This document shows, in pieces, positions 18,547 through 27,007 of a stretch of 64,000 bases of DNA. Positions within the stretch are counted from its first letter, which is position 1; every line of letters starts with the position of its first letter. Origin of the DNA: Sphingopyxis sp. OAS728. Lineage in GTDB: Bacteria; Pseudomonadota; Alphaproteobacteria; Sphingomonadales; Sphingomonadaceae. A program made the translations under genes and the position numbers. Under the pieces are notes generated by a model. It searched no databases. It saw nothing but the letters and a program-made list of their open reading frames with translations, and had not been told where the DNA came from. Location: assembly GCF_014873485.1 (NCBI RefSeq), contig NZ_JADBDT010000001.1, positions 2,790,001-2,854,000 of the forward strand. The letters are read 5' to 3'.

Positions 18547-19329
18547 TCACCGCCCCTTCCACACGCCTTCACGCTTTTCGATGAAGGCGGCCATGCCTTC
18601 GGCCTTGTCCTCGGTCGCGGCGAGGATCTGGAACAGGCGGCGTTCGTAGATCAGCCCCTGATCGAGCGTGGTTTCGAACGCGGCGTTGACCATGTCCTTG
18701 TTCACCATCGCGGCCATCGGCGGCATCGACGCGATCACCGTCGCGGTCTTCACCGCTTCGTCGACCAGCGTCGCATGCTCGACCACACGCGCGACGAGGC
18801 CCGAACGTTCAGCTTCCGCGGCGTCCATCATCCGACCGGTGAGGCACATTTCCATCGCCTTCGCCTTGCCGATCGCACGCGTCAGCCGCTGCGACCCGCC
18901 CATGCCGGGCGCGACGCCCAGCTTGATTTCGGGCTGGCCGAATTTCGCCTTGTCCGACGCGATGATGAAGTCGGCCATCATCGCGAGCTCGCAGCCGCCG
19001 CCGAGCGCGAAACCGTTGACCGCGGCGATCCAGGGCTTGCGGACCTTTTTCACGAAATCGCTCGTCCATTTCGAGAAGAAATCCTCAAGGTAGAAATCGG
19101 ACGCGGGCTTGTCGGCCATTTCCTTGATGTCGGCGCCCGCAGCAAAGGCCTTGTCGCCCGAACCGGTGAGCACGGCGCAGCGCTGGCTGTCGTCGGCCTC
19201 GAACGCCGCGAAGGCCGCGATCAGGTCATCGAGCACGCCCGAGTTCAGCGCATTGAGCGCCTGCGGGCGGTTGAGCGTCACCAGCGTGACGGCCCCGCGC
19301 GTTTCGACGAGGAGGGTTTCATAGCTCAT
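18547..19329 (-). CDS. Enoyl-CoA hydratase (260 aa), probably methacrylyl-CoA hydration
   Basis: Crotonase-fold hydratase. The oxyanion-hole peptides are [11 protein letters not shown] and [11 protein letters not shown], which includes the first catalytic Glu; the second Glu lies in [21 protein letters not shown] 19329 opens [12 protein letters not shown] at the usual family length; a longer frame exists but lacks family sequence. Located between acyl-CoA dehydrogenase/hydrolase genes and mmsB, it fits hydration of methacrylyl-CoA to 3-hydroxyisobutyryl-CoA (context-based). Confidence 0.94.
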   Translation of the reverse strand: MSYETLLVETRGAVTLVTLNRPQALNALNSGVLDDLIAAFAAFEADDSQRCAVLTGSGDKAFAAGADIKEMADKPASDFYLEDFFSKWTSDFVKKVRKPWIAAVNGFALGGGCELAMMADFIIASDKAKFGQPEIKLGVAPGMGGSQRLTRAIGKAKAMEMCLTGRMMDAAEAERSGLVARVVEHATLVDEAVKTATVIASMPPMAAMVNKDMVNAAFETTLDQGLIYERRLFQILAATEDKAEGMAAFIEKREGVWKGR

Positions 19330-19343
19330 GGTCTTGTCCTGTA

Positions 19344-19700
19344 TCAGCGGTTGGCGTCGATATTGCGCAGCAGCACTTCGAGCTGCGCTGGGGTGGCATG
19401 TTGATGCGCCTCGTCGGTCGAGGTCGGCTGGTTGTCGTAGGGAATGGGCTCGTCGAACTGGTCGGCCGCGAGATCCCAATAGCGCCCGTCGATCCGGTTG
19501 TAGAAATGCGTGCCGCCCTTCGTCGCGGTCTTCATGATGTCGCCGCCGAAATGATGATGCACGGCGAGCGCGGTCACCGCGCACTGGTTGCGGCACGGAT
19601 TGGCCGGGTCGAACGGGTCCGATATCGTCTCGGCCGACCAACTCTGTTTCACCGCATGATAAAGGGCGACCGGATCAGCGAAGCTCACAGCGGCGTCCAT
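19344..19700 (-). CDS. YunG-like small protein (118 aa), function unknown
   Basis: Contains [20 protein letters not shown] followed by [21 protein letters not shown], which resembles the B. subtilis YunG family: a Cys in a QCAVTAL context, then a His in HFYN and an Asp in the YWDL part. That Cys-His-Asp layout hints at a papain-like fold, but activity is unproven. It overlaps the 3-hydroxyisobutyryl-CoA hydrolase gene by 16 bases and sits 14 bases before the hydratase gene, so it belongs to the valine operon. Its role there is not known. Confidence 0.75.
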   Translation of the reverse strand: MDAAVSFADPVALYHAVKQSWSAETISDPFDPANPCRNQCAVTALAVHHHFGGDIMKTATKGGTHFYNRIDGRYWDLAADQFDEPIPYDNQPTSTDEAHQHATPAQLEVLLRNIDANR

Positions 19701-20728
19701 TTCTCGTTTTCGGGCAGCGGCGCGAAGATCGCATCGATCCAGTCATCGGTGACCGCTTCGGGCGTCGGCGGGTCCCATTTCGGGCTGTTGTCCTTGTCGA
19801 TAATCAGCGCCCGCACGCCTTCGATGAAGTCGTGCATCTGGACGACGCGGCTGCCGATCGCATATTCCTGCGTCATCTGCGCCGCGAAGTCGTGCATCTC
19901 GCCGCCTTCCTTGAGCTGGCGGAGCGCGACCTTGCAGGTCTGTGGGCTCTTGCCGTTGAGCGTTGCCAGCTCCTTGGTCGCCCATTCGCCGCCGTCGGCT
20001 TCGAGCGCGGCGAGGATGTCCTCATAAGTGTCGCTCGCGAACAGGCGATTGATCCGTTCGATATGCTGGGTGATTCCGGCGGGCGGCGCGGTGACCGACA
20101 GCTCCCCCAGGATGCCGCCGATGCGGTCGGGATCAACCGCGATGCGCTCCTTCGCCTCGGCGAGCTTTTCGGACGGCAGATAATGGGTGGCGAGGCCGAG
20201 CGCCAAACATTCGGCGCCGTCGAGCCGCGCGCCGGTGAGCGCGAGATAGGCGCCGACGCGCCCTTCGAGCCGCGGCAGATACCAGCCGCCGCCGACATCC
20301 GGGAACAGGCCGATCCCCGTCTCGGGCATCGCGAAACGCGTATGCTCGGTCGCGACGCGATATTTCGCTGGCTGCGAAATGCCGACCCCGCCGCCCATGG
20401 TGATGCCGTCCATGAAGGCGACGACGGGCTTGGGGTAAGTGAAGAGCAGATGGTTGAGGCGATATTCGGTGTGGAAGAAAAGCCGTGCTTCCTTGCCGTC
20501 CTTCGCACCGCTTTCCGCGAGCATGCGGATGTCGCCGCCGGCACAGAAGCCGCGACCCTCGCTATGGTCGATGATCACCGCCTCGACCGCGTCGTCGTCG
20601 CGCCATTTCAGCAACGCATCGATCATCGCCTGACACATCGGCAGGTTGAGCGCGTGGATCGCCTTCGGGCGATTGAGCGACAGGCGGCCGACGCGGACGT
20701 CGGTCGAGATCAGGATATCTTCCGTCAT
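19685..20728 (-). CDS. 3-hydroxyisobutyryl-CoA hydrolase (347 aa)
   Basis: Hydrolyses 3-hydroxyisobutyryl-CoA to free 3-hydroxyisobutyrate in valine catabolism. Crotonase fold with GRGFCAGGDIRML, MDGITMGGGVGIS and ETGIGLFPDVGGGWYL, the pattern that separates this hydrolase from ordinary hydratases, and a longer C-terminal helical part. The start overlaps the upstream acyl-CoA dehydrogenase stop (ATGA). Confidence 0.93.
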   Translation of the reverse strand: MTEDILISTDVRVGRLSLNRPKAIHALNLPMCQAMIDALLKWRDDDAVEAVIIDHSEGRGFCAGGDIRMLAESGAKDGKEARLFFHTEYRLNHLLFTYPKPVVAFMDGITMGGGVGISQPAKYRVATEHTRFAMPETGIGLFPDVGGGWYLPRLEGRVGAYLALTGARLDGAECLALGLATHYLPSEKLAEAKERIAVDPDRIGGILGELSVTAPPAGITQHIERINRLFASDTYEDILAALEADGGEWATKELATLNGKSPQTCKVALRQLKEGGEMHDFAAQMTQEYAIGSRVVQMHDFIEGVRALIIDKDNSPKWDPPTPEAVTDDWIDAIFAPLPENEKWTPL

Positions 20729-21870
20729 TGGCGCAGCAAGTCCCTTCCGACGATCATCCGCATCACCTGATTGGTGCCCTCGAGGATCGAATGGACGCGG
20801 AGGTCGCGCCAGAAACGCTCGATCGGATAGTCGCGGAGATAGCCGTAGCCGCCGAACAGCTGGAGCGCGTCGTTGACGATCTTGCTGCCATTGTCGGTCG
20901 CGAGCCGCTTCGCCATCGCCGAGAAGCGCGACTTGTCGGGGGCGTTCGCGGTGACTTTCGCGGCTGCCATGTAAAGCAGCGCGCGCGAGGCTTCGAGGTC
21001 GGTCGCCATGTCCGCGAGCATGAACTGGGTGTTCTGGAAATCGGCGATCGGCTGGCCGAACTGCTGGCGGTCCTTGGTGTAGGCGATCGCTTCGTCGAGG
21101 CAGCGCTGCGCGCCGCCCAAAGAGCAGGCGCCGATGTTGAGGCGGCCGCCGTCGAGCCCCGCCATTGCGAAGCGGAAGCCGTCACCCTCGGCACCGACGA
21201 GATTCTCTACCGGAACACGGCAGTCCTCGAAGATCACCTGCGCGGTCGGCGAGGCGTTCCAGCCGAGCTTTTTCTCGGGCGCGCCGAAGCTCAAACCCGG
21301 CGTGTCCTTTTCGATGACGAGACAGGAAATGCCCTTCGACTTTTCCTCGCTGGTGCGGACCATGCAGACATAGATGTCGTTATATCCGGCGCCCGAGATG
21401 AACTGCTTTGTGCCGTTGAGCACATAATGGTCGCCGTCGCGCTTCGCGGTCGTCTTGAGTGCCGCGGCGTCCGACCCCGAACCAGGCTCGGTCAGGCAAT
21501 AGCTCGCGATCTTTTCCATGCTGACGAGATCGGGGAGGAAGCGTTCCTTGATCGCCGCTCCGCCGAAGCGGTCGATCATCCAGGTCGCCATATTGTGGAT
21601 CGAGACATAGGCGCTCGTCGCGGGACAGCCATAGGCCATCGCCTCCATGATCAGCGCCGCTTCCATCCGGCCGAGCCCGATGCCGCCCGATTCCTCGGCC
21701 ACATAAATCGCGCCGAAGCCGAGCTCGCCCGCAGCCTTCCACACGTCGACGGGATAATGGCTTTTCTCGTCCCACTCCGCCGCGAAGGGCGTGATACGGT
21801 CGGCGGTAAATTTGCGCGCCATATCCTGGATGGCGAGCTGGTCGTCGGTAAGCTGGAACTGGTCGGTCAT
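20725..21870 (-). CDS. Acyl-CoA dehydrogenase, probable isobutyryl-CoA dehydrogenase (381 aa)
   Basis: Opens valine-branch oxidation by converting isobutyryl-CoA to methacrylyl-CoA (assigned by context). Family motifs: YCLTEPGSGSDAAALKT, FGQPIADFQNTQF, LFGGYGYLRDYPIERFWRDLR and the flavin loop ILEGTNQVMRMIVGR. ATG 21870 (MTDQFQLTDDQ) gives the family length; a frame extending to 21915 would overlap the RidA gene. Tightly packed: 2 bases after RidA, and coupled to the hydrolase. Confidence 0.94.
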   Translation of the reverse strand: MTDQFQLTDDQLAIQDMARKFTADRITPFAAEWDEKSHYPVDVWKAAGELGFGAIYVAEESGGIGLGRMEAALIMEAMAYGCPATSAYVSIHNMATWMIDRFGGAAIKERFLPDLVSMEKIASYCLTEPGSGSDAAALKTTAKRDGDHYVLNGTKQFISGAGYNDIYVCMVRTSEEKSKGISCLVIEKDTPGLSFGAPEKKLGWNASPTAQVIFEDCRVPVENLVGAEGDGFRFAMAGLDGGRLNIGACSLGGAQRCLDEAIAYTKDRQQFGQPIADFQNTQFMLADMATDLEASRALLYMAAAKVTANAPDKSRFSAMAKRLATDNGSKIVNDALQLFGGYGYLRDYPIERFWRDLRVHSILEGTNQVMRMIVGRDLLRQ

Positions 21871-21872
21871 GG

Positions 21873-22268
21873 TCACTTCTCGATGATGGCTTCGGCTTCG
21901 ATTTCGACTTTCCATTCGGGCCGGATCAGCGCGGGCACAACCAGCATCGTCGATGCCGGACGCACATTTTTGAATGCCGATCCGTGCGCCCGGCCAACGA
22001 GGTCGGCGTCAGCGGCGTCGGTGATATACATGCGCGTGCGGACGACATCGGCGAAGCTGCCGCCGAGCGCCTCGAGCGCCTCGCCGATGATCGTAATGCA
22101 GCGTTCCGCCTGAACCCCGGCATCGCCTGGGGTCGAGCTGCCGTCGGGTTCGATCGGCGCGCAGCCTGCGACGTCGATGCGGTTCCCCACCCGAACCGCG
22201 CGGCTGTAGCCGAACACCGGTTCGAAGGGGGAGCCCGAGCTATGATTGCGGCGTGTCGGCTCAGCCAC
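21873..22268 (-). CDS. RidA/YjgF family protein (131 aa)
   Basis: Small trimeric enamine/imine deaminase family. The sequence YSRAVRVGNRIDVAGCAPIE, then ADVVRTRMYITDAAD and the C-terminal PEWKVEIEAEAI follow the RidA pattern, including the conserved Arg in VRTRMY and Glu near the end. GTG 22268 overlaps the end of the I78-type gene by eight bases; no ATG fits. It may clear reactive imines or act on a carbonyl intermediate in branched-chain amino acid breakdown (inference). Confidence 0.85.
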   Translation of the reverse strand: MAEPTRRNHSSGSPFEPVFGYSRAVRVGNRIDVAGCAPIEPDGSSTPGDAGVQAERCITIIGEALEALGGSFADVVRTRMYITDAADADLVGRAHGSAFKNVRPASTMLVVPALIRPEWKVEIEAEAIIEK

Positions 22269-22563
22269 AGCTGATCCGTTCGATCTTGAGCGCGTCGTCG
22301 TAGGAGACGGTGAGGCGGTCGGGACGGAAATCCATCGTGACCGCGGTGCGCGGCGGCACCCAGCGCAGGTTCGTCGCGCCGCTGCCCTTGAGCAGCTGGC
22401 CGCCGACTTCGGCGGTCGCGGTCTGGCCGACAAGCGACTGCACGGCGTCGGCGTTGCACGCCGCTTCGGCGGGCGGGGTCGGGGTCGATTCGACGGGGGT
22501 CTCGCTGCTCGAACAAGCGGCGAGCGGCAGTGCGGCGGCAATGGCTAAAAGGCGAATGTCCAT
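22261..22563 (-). CDS. Lipoprotein with peptidase inhibitor I78-like domain (100 aa)
   Basis: Lipoprotein signal MDIRLLAIAAALPLAACSSS (lipobox LAAC), a short Pro/Thr linker, then a ~60-residue domain starting CNADAVQSLVGQTATAEVGG and closing with FRPDRLTVSYDDALKIERISCG. This matches the I78/elastase-inhibitor-like domain common in proteobacterial envelopes, with the two Cys able to form a disulfide. Site GGGAG precedes ATG 22563. Its place inside a valine operon is unexplained. Confidence 0.82.
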   Translation of the reverse strand: MDIRLLAIAAALPLAACSSSETPVESTPTPPAEAACNADAVQSLVGQTATAEVGGQLLKGSGATNLRWVPPRTAVTMDFRPDRLTVSYDDALKIERISCG

Positions 22564-22586
22564 CTTTCGTCTCCCTTTCATCTGCG

Positions 22587-23123
22587 TCAGGTGCAGCGCG
22601 TATAGCGCATCGAACCGGCAGCGGCACCCTCGCCCTCGTCGCGGCGGATCAGCGTTTTGCCGCCATCGGTCAGCTCGAGATGCATCCGGCGATCCCATTC
22701 GACCCCCTCGCCGCTGAACTTATAGTCGGCGACGATGCGGCCGGCATCACTCTCGCGGACGCGCACGAGTTCGCCGTGCGATTCGTAAAAGCGCAGGTTC
22801 GTCGCGTCGATCGTCAGCGCGGTGAGGTCGGTGCCCTTCTTCGCCTTGCAATCGGCGACCTTGAGCGCCCAGCGGCCGCGGATCGCGGCGGGGATCGCCT
22901 TGCCATCGGTCGCGGTTTCAGGCCCGGGTTTTGGGGGCGCTTCCTCGGCCGTTTCGGGCAGATCGGCGTCGACCGTCGGTTCCGGCGTATCGCCAAGCGC
23001 GGGACGTTCGGCCTTTTGCAGCGGGCCAATGCTGGCGCTGGCCTCGGGACCGGACTCCTCATCCTTGCCGCCGCTGCACGCGGCCAGAAAAAGCATCCCC
23101 GCAATAAGAACCCGGCGTGCCAT
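22587..23123 (-). CDS. Predicted lipoprotein (178 aa), unknown
   Basis: Signal MARRVLIAGMLFLAACSGG with lipobox LAAC, a disordered Pro/Glu/Ala linker (about residues 20-75), then a compact domain with RGRWALKVADCKAKKGTDLTA and a C-terminal RYTRC; the two Cys may pair. GAGGAG lies 7 bases from ATG 23123 but only one base from the ATG at 23129, so 23123 is preferred. It sits 23 bases before the I78-type gene, and both appear to be envelope proteins. Confidence 0.8.
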   Translation of the reverse strand: MARRVLIAGMLFLAACSGGKDEESGPEASASIGPLQKAERPALGDTPEPTVDADLPETAEEAPPKPGPETATDGKAIPAAIRGRWALKVADCKAKKGTDLTALTIDATNLRFYESHGELVRVRESDAGRIVADYKFSGEGVEWDRRMHLELTDGGKTLIRRDEGEGAAAGSMRYTRCT

Positions 23124-23137
23124 CGTCATTCTCCTCG

Positions 23138-23162
23138 CGGCGCCGACCCGATGTCGGCGCCG
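23138..23162 (-). promoter_or_regulatory. Intercistronic hairpin after mmsA
   Basis: A perfect 10-bp stem CGGCGCCGAC/GTCGGCGCCG with a 5-base loop, ending just before the GAGGAG site of the lipoprotein gene. No T-run follows, so it more likely stabilises the upstream mmsA message or tunes downstream translation than terminates transcription. Confidence 0.45.
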
Positions 23163-23212
23163 TTATTGGAAGAATGCCCGATGACCGAGCCGGGTTTCAT
23201 GCGCCTGCGCCG

Positions 23213-24706
23213 TCAGCCCATCGTCGGGATGACAAAGGCGTTGCCGCCGTCGGGCGAACCGTCTGGCCAGCGCTGGGTGATCGTCTTGACCTTGGTCCAG
23301 AACTTCACGCCTTCCATGCCGTGCTGGTTGGTGTCGCCGAACGCCGAGCGCTTCCAGCCGCCGAAGCTGTGATAGGCCACGGGCACCGGGATCGGCACGT
23401 TGATGCCGACCATGCCGACATTGACGCGCGCGGCGAATTCGCGCGCGGCGTGGCCGTTGCGCGTGAAGATCGCGACGCCATTGCCATATTGGTGCTTGCT
23501 GGGCAGCGCGAGCGCGGTCTCGAAATCGGGGGCGCGGACGATCTGCAGCACGGGGCCGAAGATTTCCTCCTTGTACGATTCCATGTCGGTGGTGACATGG
23601 TCGAACAGCGTCGGGCCGATGAAGAAGCCCTTTTCGTGGCCCTGCAGCGTGAAGCCGCGGCCGTCGACGACCAGCTCGGCGCCTTCGTCGGCGCATTTCT
23701 GGATCCAGCCTTCGACCTTTTCCTTGTGCGCCTGCGTCACCACGGGGCCGTAATGCGCTTCGGCATCGGTCGACACGCCGACGCGCAGCGCCGCGATCGC
23801 GGGGATCAGCTTTTCCTTCAGCCGCTCGGCGGTTTCGTCGCCGACGGGGACGACGACGGGGAGCGCCATGCAGCGTTCGCCCGCCGAGCCGAAGGCGGCG
23901 CCGGTGAGGTCATTGACGACCTGATCGAGGTCGGCGTCGGGCATAACGATGCCATGGTTCTTCGCGCCGCCCATCGCCTGCACGCGCTTACCGTTCGCGA
24001 CGCCGCGGTTGTAGACATAATGCGCGATATCCGACGAGCCGACAAAGCTGACCGCGCCGATATCGGGATGGTCTAGGATCGCATCGACCATTTCCTTGTC
24101 GCCATGGACGACCTGGCAGATGCCTTCGGGCAGACCGGCTTCGAGGAAGAGTTCGGCGAGGCGGACGGGGACCGACGGGTCGCGTTCGCTCGGCTTGATG
24201 ATGAAGGCATTGCCCGTGGCGATCGCGACGCCCGACATCCACAGCGGGATCATCGCGGGGAAGTTGAACGGCGTGATGCCCGCGCCGATGCCGATCGGCT
24301 GGCGCATCGAATAGACGTCGATGCCGGGGCCGGCGCCCTGCGTATATTCGCCCTTCAGCACATGCGGGATGCCGCAGCAGAATTCGATGACTTCGAGCCC
24401 GCGCTGGATGTCGCCCTTCGAATCGGCGATCACCTTGCCATGCTCGCTCGACAGCATATGCGCGAGGCTGTCCATATTCGCTTCGACGAGACGCTTGAAT
24501 TCGAACATCACGCGCGCACGGCGCTGCGGATTCGTCGCCGCCCAAGCGGGCTGCGCCTTTTTCGCTGCGGCGACCGCACGCTCCAGCAGGGCTGCATCAC
24601 CGAGCGCGACCTGCGCCTGCACGCCGCCGCTGTTGGGGTCGAAGACGTCGCCCTGGCGGGGGCTGCCGCCGGCACCGCCGACGATGTGATGGTCGATCTG
24701 TCGCAT
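23213..24706 (-). CDS. mmsA: Methylmalonate-semialdehyde dehydrogenase, CoA-acylating (497 aa)
   Basis: Converts methylmalonate semialdehyde to propionyl-CoA with NAD and CoA, ending valine catabolism. Aldehyde dehydrogenase fold with GITPFNFPAMIPLWM, the Rossmann-side SFVGSSDIAHYVY, and the catalytic Cys in FGSAGERCMALPV, which is the MMSDH-specific version of the active site. ATG 24706 (MRQIDHH) is 8 bases after GGGAG; an alternative ATG at 24721 overlaps that site. First gene of the minus-strand unit and divergent from a LysR regulator. Confidence 0.97.
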   Translation of the reverse strand: MRQIDHHIVGGAGGSPRQGDVFDPNSGGVQAQVALGDAALLERAVAAAKKAQPAWAATNPQRRARVMFEFKRLVEANMDSLAHMLSSEHGKVIADSKGDIQRGLEVIEFCCGIPHVLKGEYTQGAGPGIDVYSMRQPIGIGAGITPFNFPAMIPLWMSGVAIATGNAFIIKPSERDPSVPVRLAELFLEAGLPEGICQVVHGDKEMVDAILDHPDIGAVSFVGSSDIAHYVYNRGVANGKRVQAMGGAKNHGIVMPDADLDQVVNDLTGAAFGSAGERCMALPVVVPVGDETAERLKEKLIPAIAALRVGVSTDAEAHYGPVVTQAHKEKVEGWIQKCADEGAELVVDGRGFTLQGHEKGFFIGPTLFDHVTTDMESYKEEIFGPVLQIVRAPDFETALALPSKHQYGNGVAIFTRNGHAAREFAARVNVGMVGINVPIPVPVAYHSFGGWKRSAFGDTNQHGMEGVKFWTKVKTITQRWPDGSPDGGNAFVIPTMG

Positions 24707-24760
24707 GTTCGATTCTCCCATGAGATGTTGGCGCTGCCACAGACCAGTTACGGCGCGATT

Positions 24761-24800
24761 GCAAGCGATAGACTTGCAGCATGATACTGCATATTTGCAG
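24761..24800. promoter_or_regulatory. LysR-type operator region between mmsA and lysR
   Basis: Two inverted repeats sit in the 97-base divergent gap: GCAAG-N7-CTTGC (24761-24777) and CTGCA-TATT-TGCAG (24787-24800). The second ends three bases before the regulator ATG. The arrangement fits recall and activation sites of a LysR protein that controls mmsA and itself (inference). Confidence 0.5.
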
Positions 24801-24803
24801 GTC

Positions 24804-25691
24804 ATGGATTGGGATAGGCTGCAATATTTCCTGTTCGTCGCGCGCCACGGCACGCTCGCGCGCGCCAGCGCGGCGCTGCATGTCGATGCGACGACGGTGA
24901 GCCGGCGGGTGAGCGCATTGGAATCCGCGCTCGGCCAGACGCTGTTTGAACGCGCGCCGTCGGGGTTTGTCTTGACCGCGGCGGGCCGGGCGCTCGTCCC
25001 GCACGCCGAAGCGATGGCGGCGGCAGCGGCGCGCATCCATTCGGCACGCGAAGATGCGTCGGCGCTGTCGGGGCAGTTGCGCGTCAGCGTATCCGAAGGC
25101 TTCGGCAACAGTTTCATCGCGCCGCGACTGGCAGGTTTTGTCGCGGCGCATCCCGAACTGGAGATCGACCTTGTCGCCTCGTCGGGGTTTTTGAACCCGT
25201 CGCGGCGCGAGGCCGATATGGCGGTGCTGCTCGCGCGACCGCGCAAGGGACCGCTGATCACGCGCAAGCTGTCCGACTACAGCCTCGGCATCTATGCGCC
25301 CGCAGGCCGCCCCGACTGGCAGACGGCGGTCGCCGCCGCGCCGCTGTCGCGCACGGGCATCCCGGTGATCGGCTATATGCCCGACATCCTCTACGCGCCC
25401 GAACTCGATTATCTGGGCGAGATCGAACCGGGGCTCCGCGCGACCGTACGCTCGTCGTCGATCCTCGCGCAGCGGCGGATGATTGCGGGCGGTGCGGGGG
25501 TCGGTGTGCTCCCCTGCTTCCTCGCGAGCGGCGACCCGGCGCTCGTCCGCGTACGGCCCGAACAGACAGTGGCGCGCGCCTTCTGGCTCGCGCTCCACCG
25601 CGACGTTGCACCACAGCCGCGTATCCGCGCGTTTATCGACTGGCTCGACGCGGAAGTGCGCGAGAGCCGGGGGTTGCTGGTGCCGGCTTAA
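24804..25691 (+). CDS. LysR family transcriptional regulator (295 aa)
   Basis: N-terminal winged HTH: MDWDRLQYFLFVARHGTLAR then TVSRRVSALESALGQTLFER at about residues 20-55. An effector domain starts near residue 90. ATG 24804 was chosen over an upstream ATG at 24705 because the HTH begins right after it and the operator repeats lie before it. Divergent from mmsA, so it probably activates the valine operon in response to an acid such as 3-hydroxyisobutyrate or isobutyrate (inference). Its stop overlaps the convergent uxaB-like stop by four bases. Confidence 0.93.
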   Translation: MDWDRLQYFLFVARHGTLARASAALHVDATTVSRRVSALESALGQTLFERAPSGFVLTAAGRALVPHAEAMAAAAARIHSAREDASALSGQLRVSVSEGFGNSFIAPRLAGFVAAHPELEIDLVASSGFLNPSRREADMAVLLARPRKGPLITRKLSDYSLGIYAPAGRPDWQTAVAAAPLSRTGIPVIGYMPDILYAPELDYLGEIEPGLRATVRSSSILAQRRMIAGGAGVGVLPCFLASGDPALVRVRPEQTVARAFWLALHRDVAPQPRIRAFIDWLDAEVRESRGLLVPA

Positions 25692-27007
25692 GCCGGACGC
25701 CAGTCGGAAGCGATCAGGCCCCCCTCGCCGAACAGTCTTTCCCGCGCATCGGGACCGGCCGCCGCTTCGCGCAGCTGATCCGCGAGCGGATCATCGATCG
25801 GATTGTCGCTGCGCAGGAAGGCGATCCACGCGGCAATCGCGGCTTCGAGCGAGGGGCAACGCTGCCCGCGCGTCTGATGCCAGGCGAGCGTTTCGAGCCA
25901 GCGCTGCGGGATCTTCTGGCTGCCGTCCATCGCGATCTGGATCAGCCGATGGTGGAGCGTTGGATTGGCGAAGCGATCGAGCAGCGCGCCCGCATAGGTC
26001 GACAAATCCTGCCCCGGCGCCGCGTCGATCGTCGGCGCGGCCTCCTCGCGCATCAGCCGTTCGATGACCGGGCGGACATCGGGATCGGCGATCGCCTGGT
26101 GGACGAACGCATGCCCCTTTCCCAGCCCGATGTAGGCGAGCGCCGAGTGCGCACCATTGAGCATGCGGAGCTTCGCGGTTTCATAGGGCGCGACATCGGC
26201 GACCAGCTCGGCGCCGACCGTTTCCCAACGCGGACGCGGGCCGGCGAAATCATCTTCGATCACCCACTGGCTGAAGCCTTCGGTGATGACTGCGCCTTCG
26301 TCGCGAGCGCCGAGCGTGGCTTCGACAGCGGCGCGATCGGCTTCGGTCGTCGCGGGGACGATGCGGTCGATCATCGTCGCGGGGCAAGTGCATTCGCCAT
26401 CGAACCATGCCGACAGATCGGGGTGATAGGCGGCAAGATATTCGCGCATCAGGCGGCGCAGCACCGCACCATTGCCCGCCAGATTATCGCAGCTGAGCAA
26501 TGTGATACCGCGCAGCCCGGCCGCCTTGCGCGCCGCCAATCCAGCGGCGACAAAGCGATAGAGGCTCGAGGCGCCGACTGCGGCGGCAAGATCGAGCGAT
26601 CCGTCGGCGCGGCGCAGATAGCCTTTTTCGGTGACCGTGAAGCTGACGATATGCGTCGTCGGCGCGGCGATGGCGTCGATGACGGCCTGTGGATCGTCGG
26701 CCGCAACGAGCACGCGCTGCACGGCGCCGATCATACGCAATTCACTGCCGGCCGCGCTGCGGGTGTTAACCGTATAGAGCCCGCCCTGAGCGTTCAGCTG
26801 TGCCGCGACATCGCCCGAGCGCAGCGACACGCCGACGATGCCCCAATCGCGATCGCCAGCAGCCATCGCGTCATCGGTGTAGACCGCCTGATGCGCACGG
26901 TGAAAGGCGCCGATCCCGATATGGACGATACCCGCCGCCTGCGCGGCGCGGTCATAATCCGGCCCCCGCACCGAGGCCGGAAGCGGCGTCTGCGCCGACA
27001 GCCTCAC
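25688..27007 (-). CDS. uxaB: Mannitol dehydrogenase family reductase, probable tagaturonate (or fructuronate) reductase (439 aa)
   Basis: Polyol-specific long-chain dehydrogenase family. N-terminal IVHIGIGAFHRAHQAVYTDD binds NAD(P); KLRMLNGAHSALAYIGLG carries the catalytic Lys/Asn/His pattern. GTG 27007 overlaps the uxaC stop (GTGA). By sequence alone UxaB, UxuB and mannitol dehydrogenases are hard to separate. Because the locus has an altronate dehydratase (UxaA) and no mannonate dehydratase, reduction of tagaturonate to altronate is the coherent role, hence the symbol (inference). Slightly shorter than the E. coli enzymes (~480 aa). Confidence 0.82.
   Translation of the reverse strand: MRLSAQTPLPASVRGPDYDRAAQAAGIVHIGIGAFHRAHQAVYTDDAMAAGDRDWGIVGVSLRSGDVAAQLNAQGGLYTVNTRSAAGSELRMIGAVQRVLVAADDPQAVIDAIAAPTTHIVSFTVTEKGYLRRADGSLDLAAAVGASSLYRFVAAGLAARKAAGLRGITLLSCDNLAGNGAVLRRLMREYLAAYHPDLSAWFDGECTCPATMIDRIVPATTEADRAAVEATLGARDEGAVITEGFSQWVIEDDFAGPRPRWETVGAELVADVAPYETAKLRMLNGAHSALAYIGLGKGHAFVHQAIADPDVRPVIERLMREEAAPTIDAAPGQDLSTYAGALLDRFANPTLHHRLIQIAMDGSQKIPQRWLETLAWHQTRGQRCPSLEAAIAAWIAFLRSDNPIDDPLADQLREAAAGPDARERLFGEGGLIASDWRPA

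Noticed and set aside
25688..27007. Naming the reductase uxuB or mannitol dehydrogenase
   Set aside because: Family alone cannot decide; the presence of uxaA and absence of uxuA favours tagaturonate reduction.
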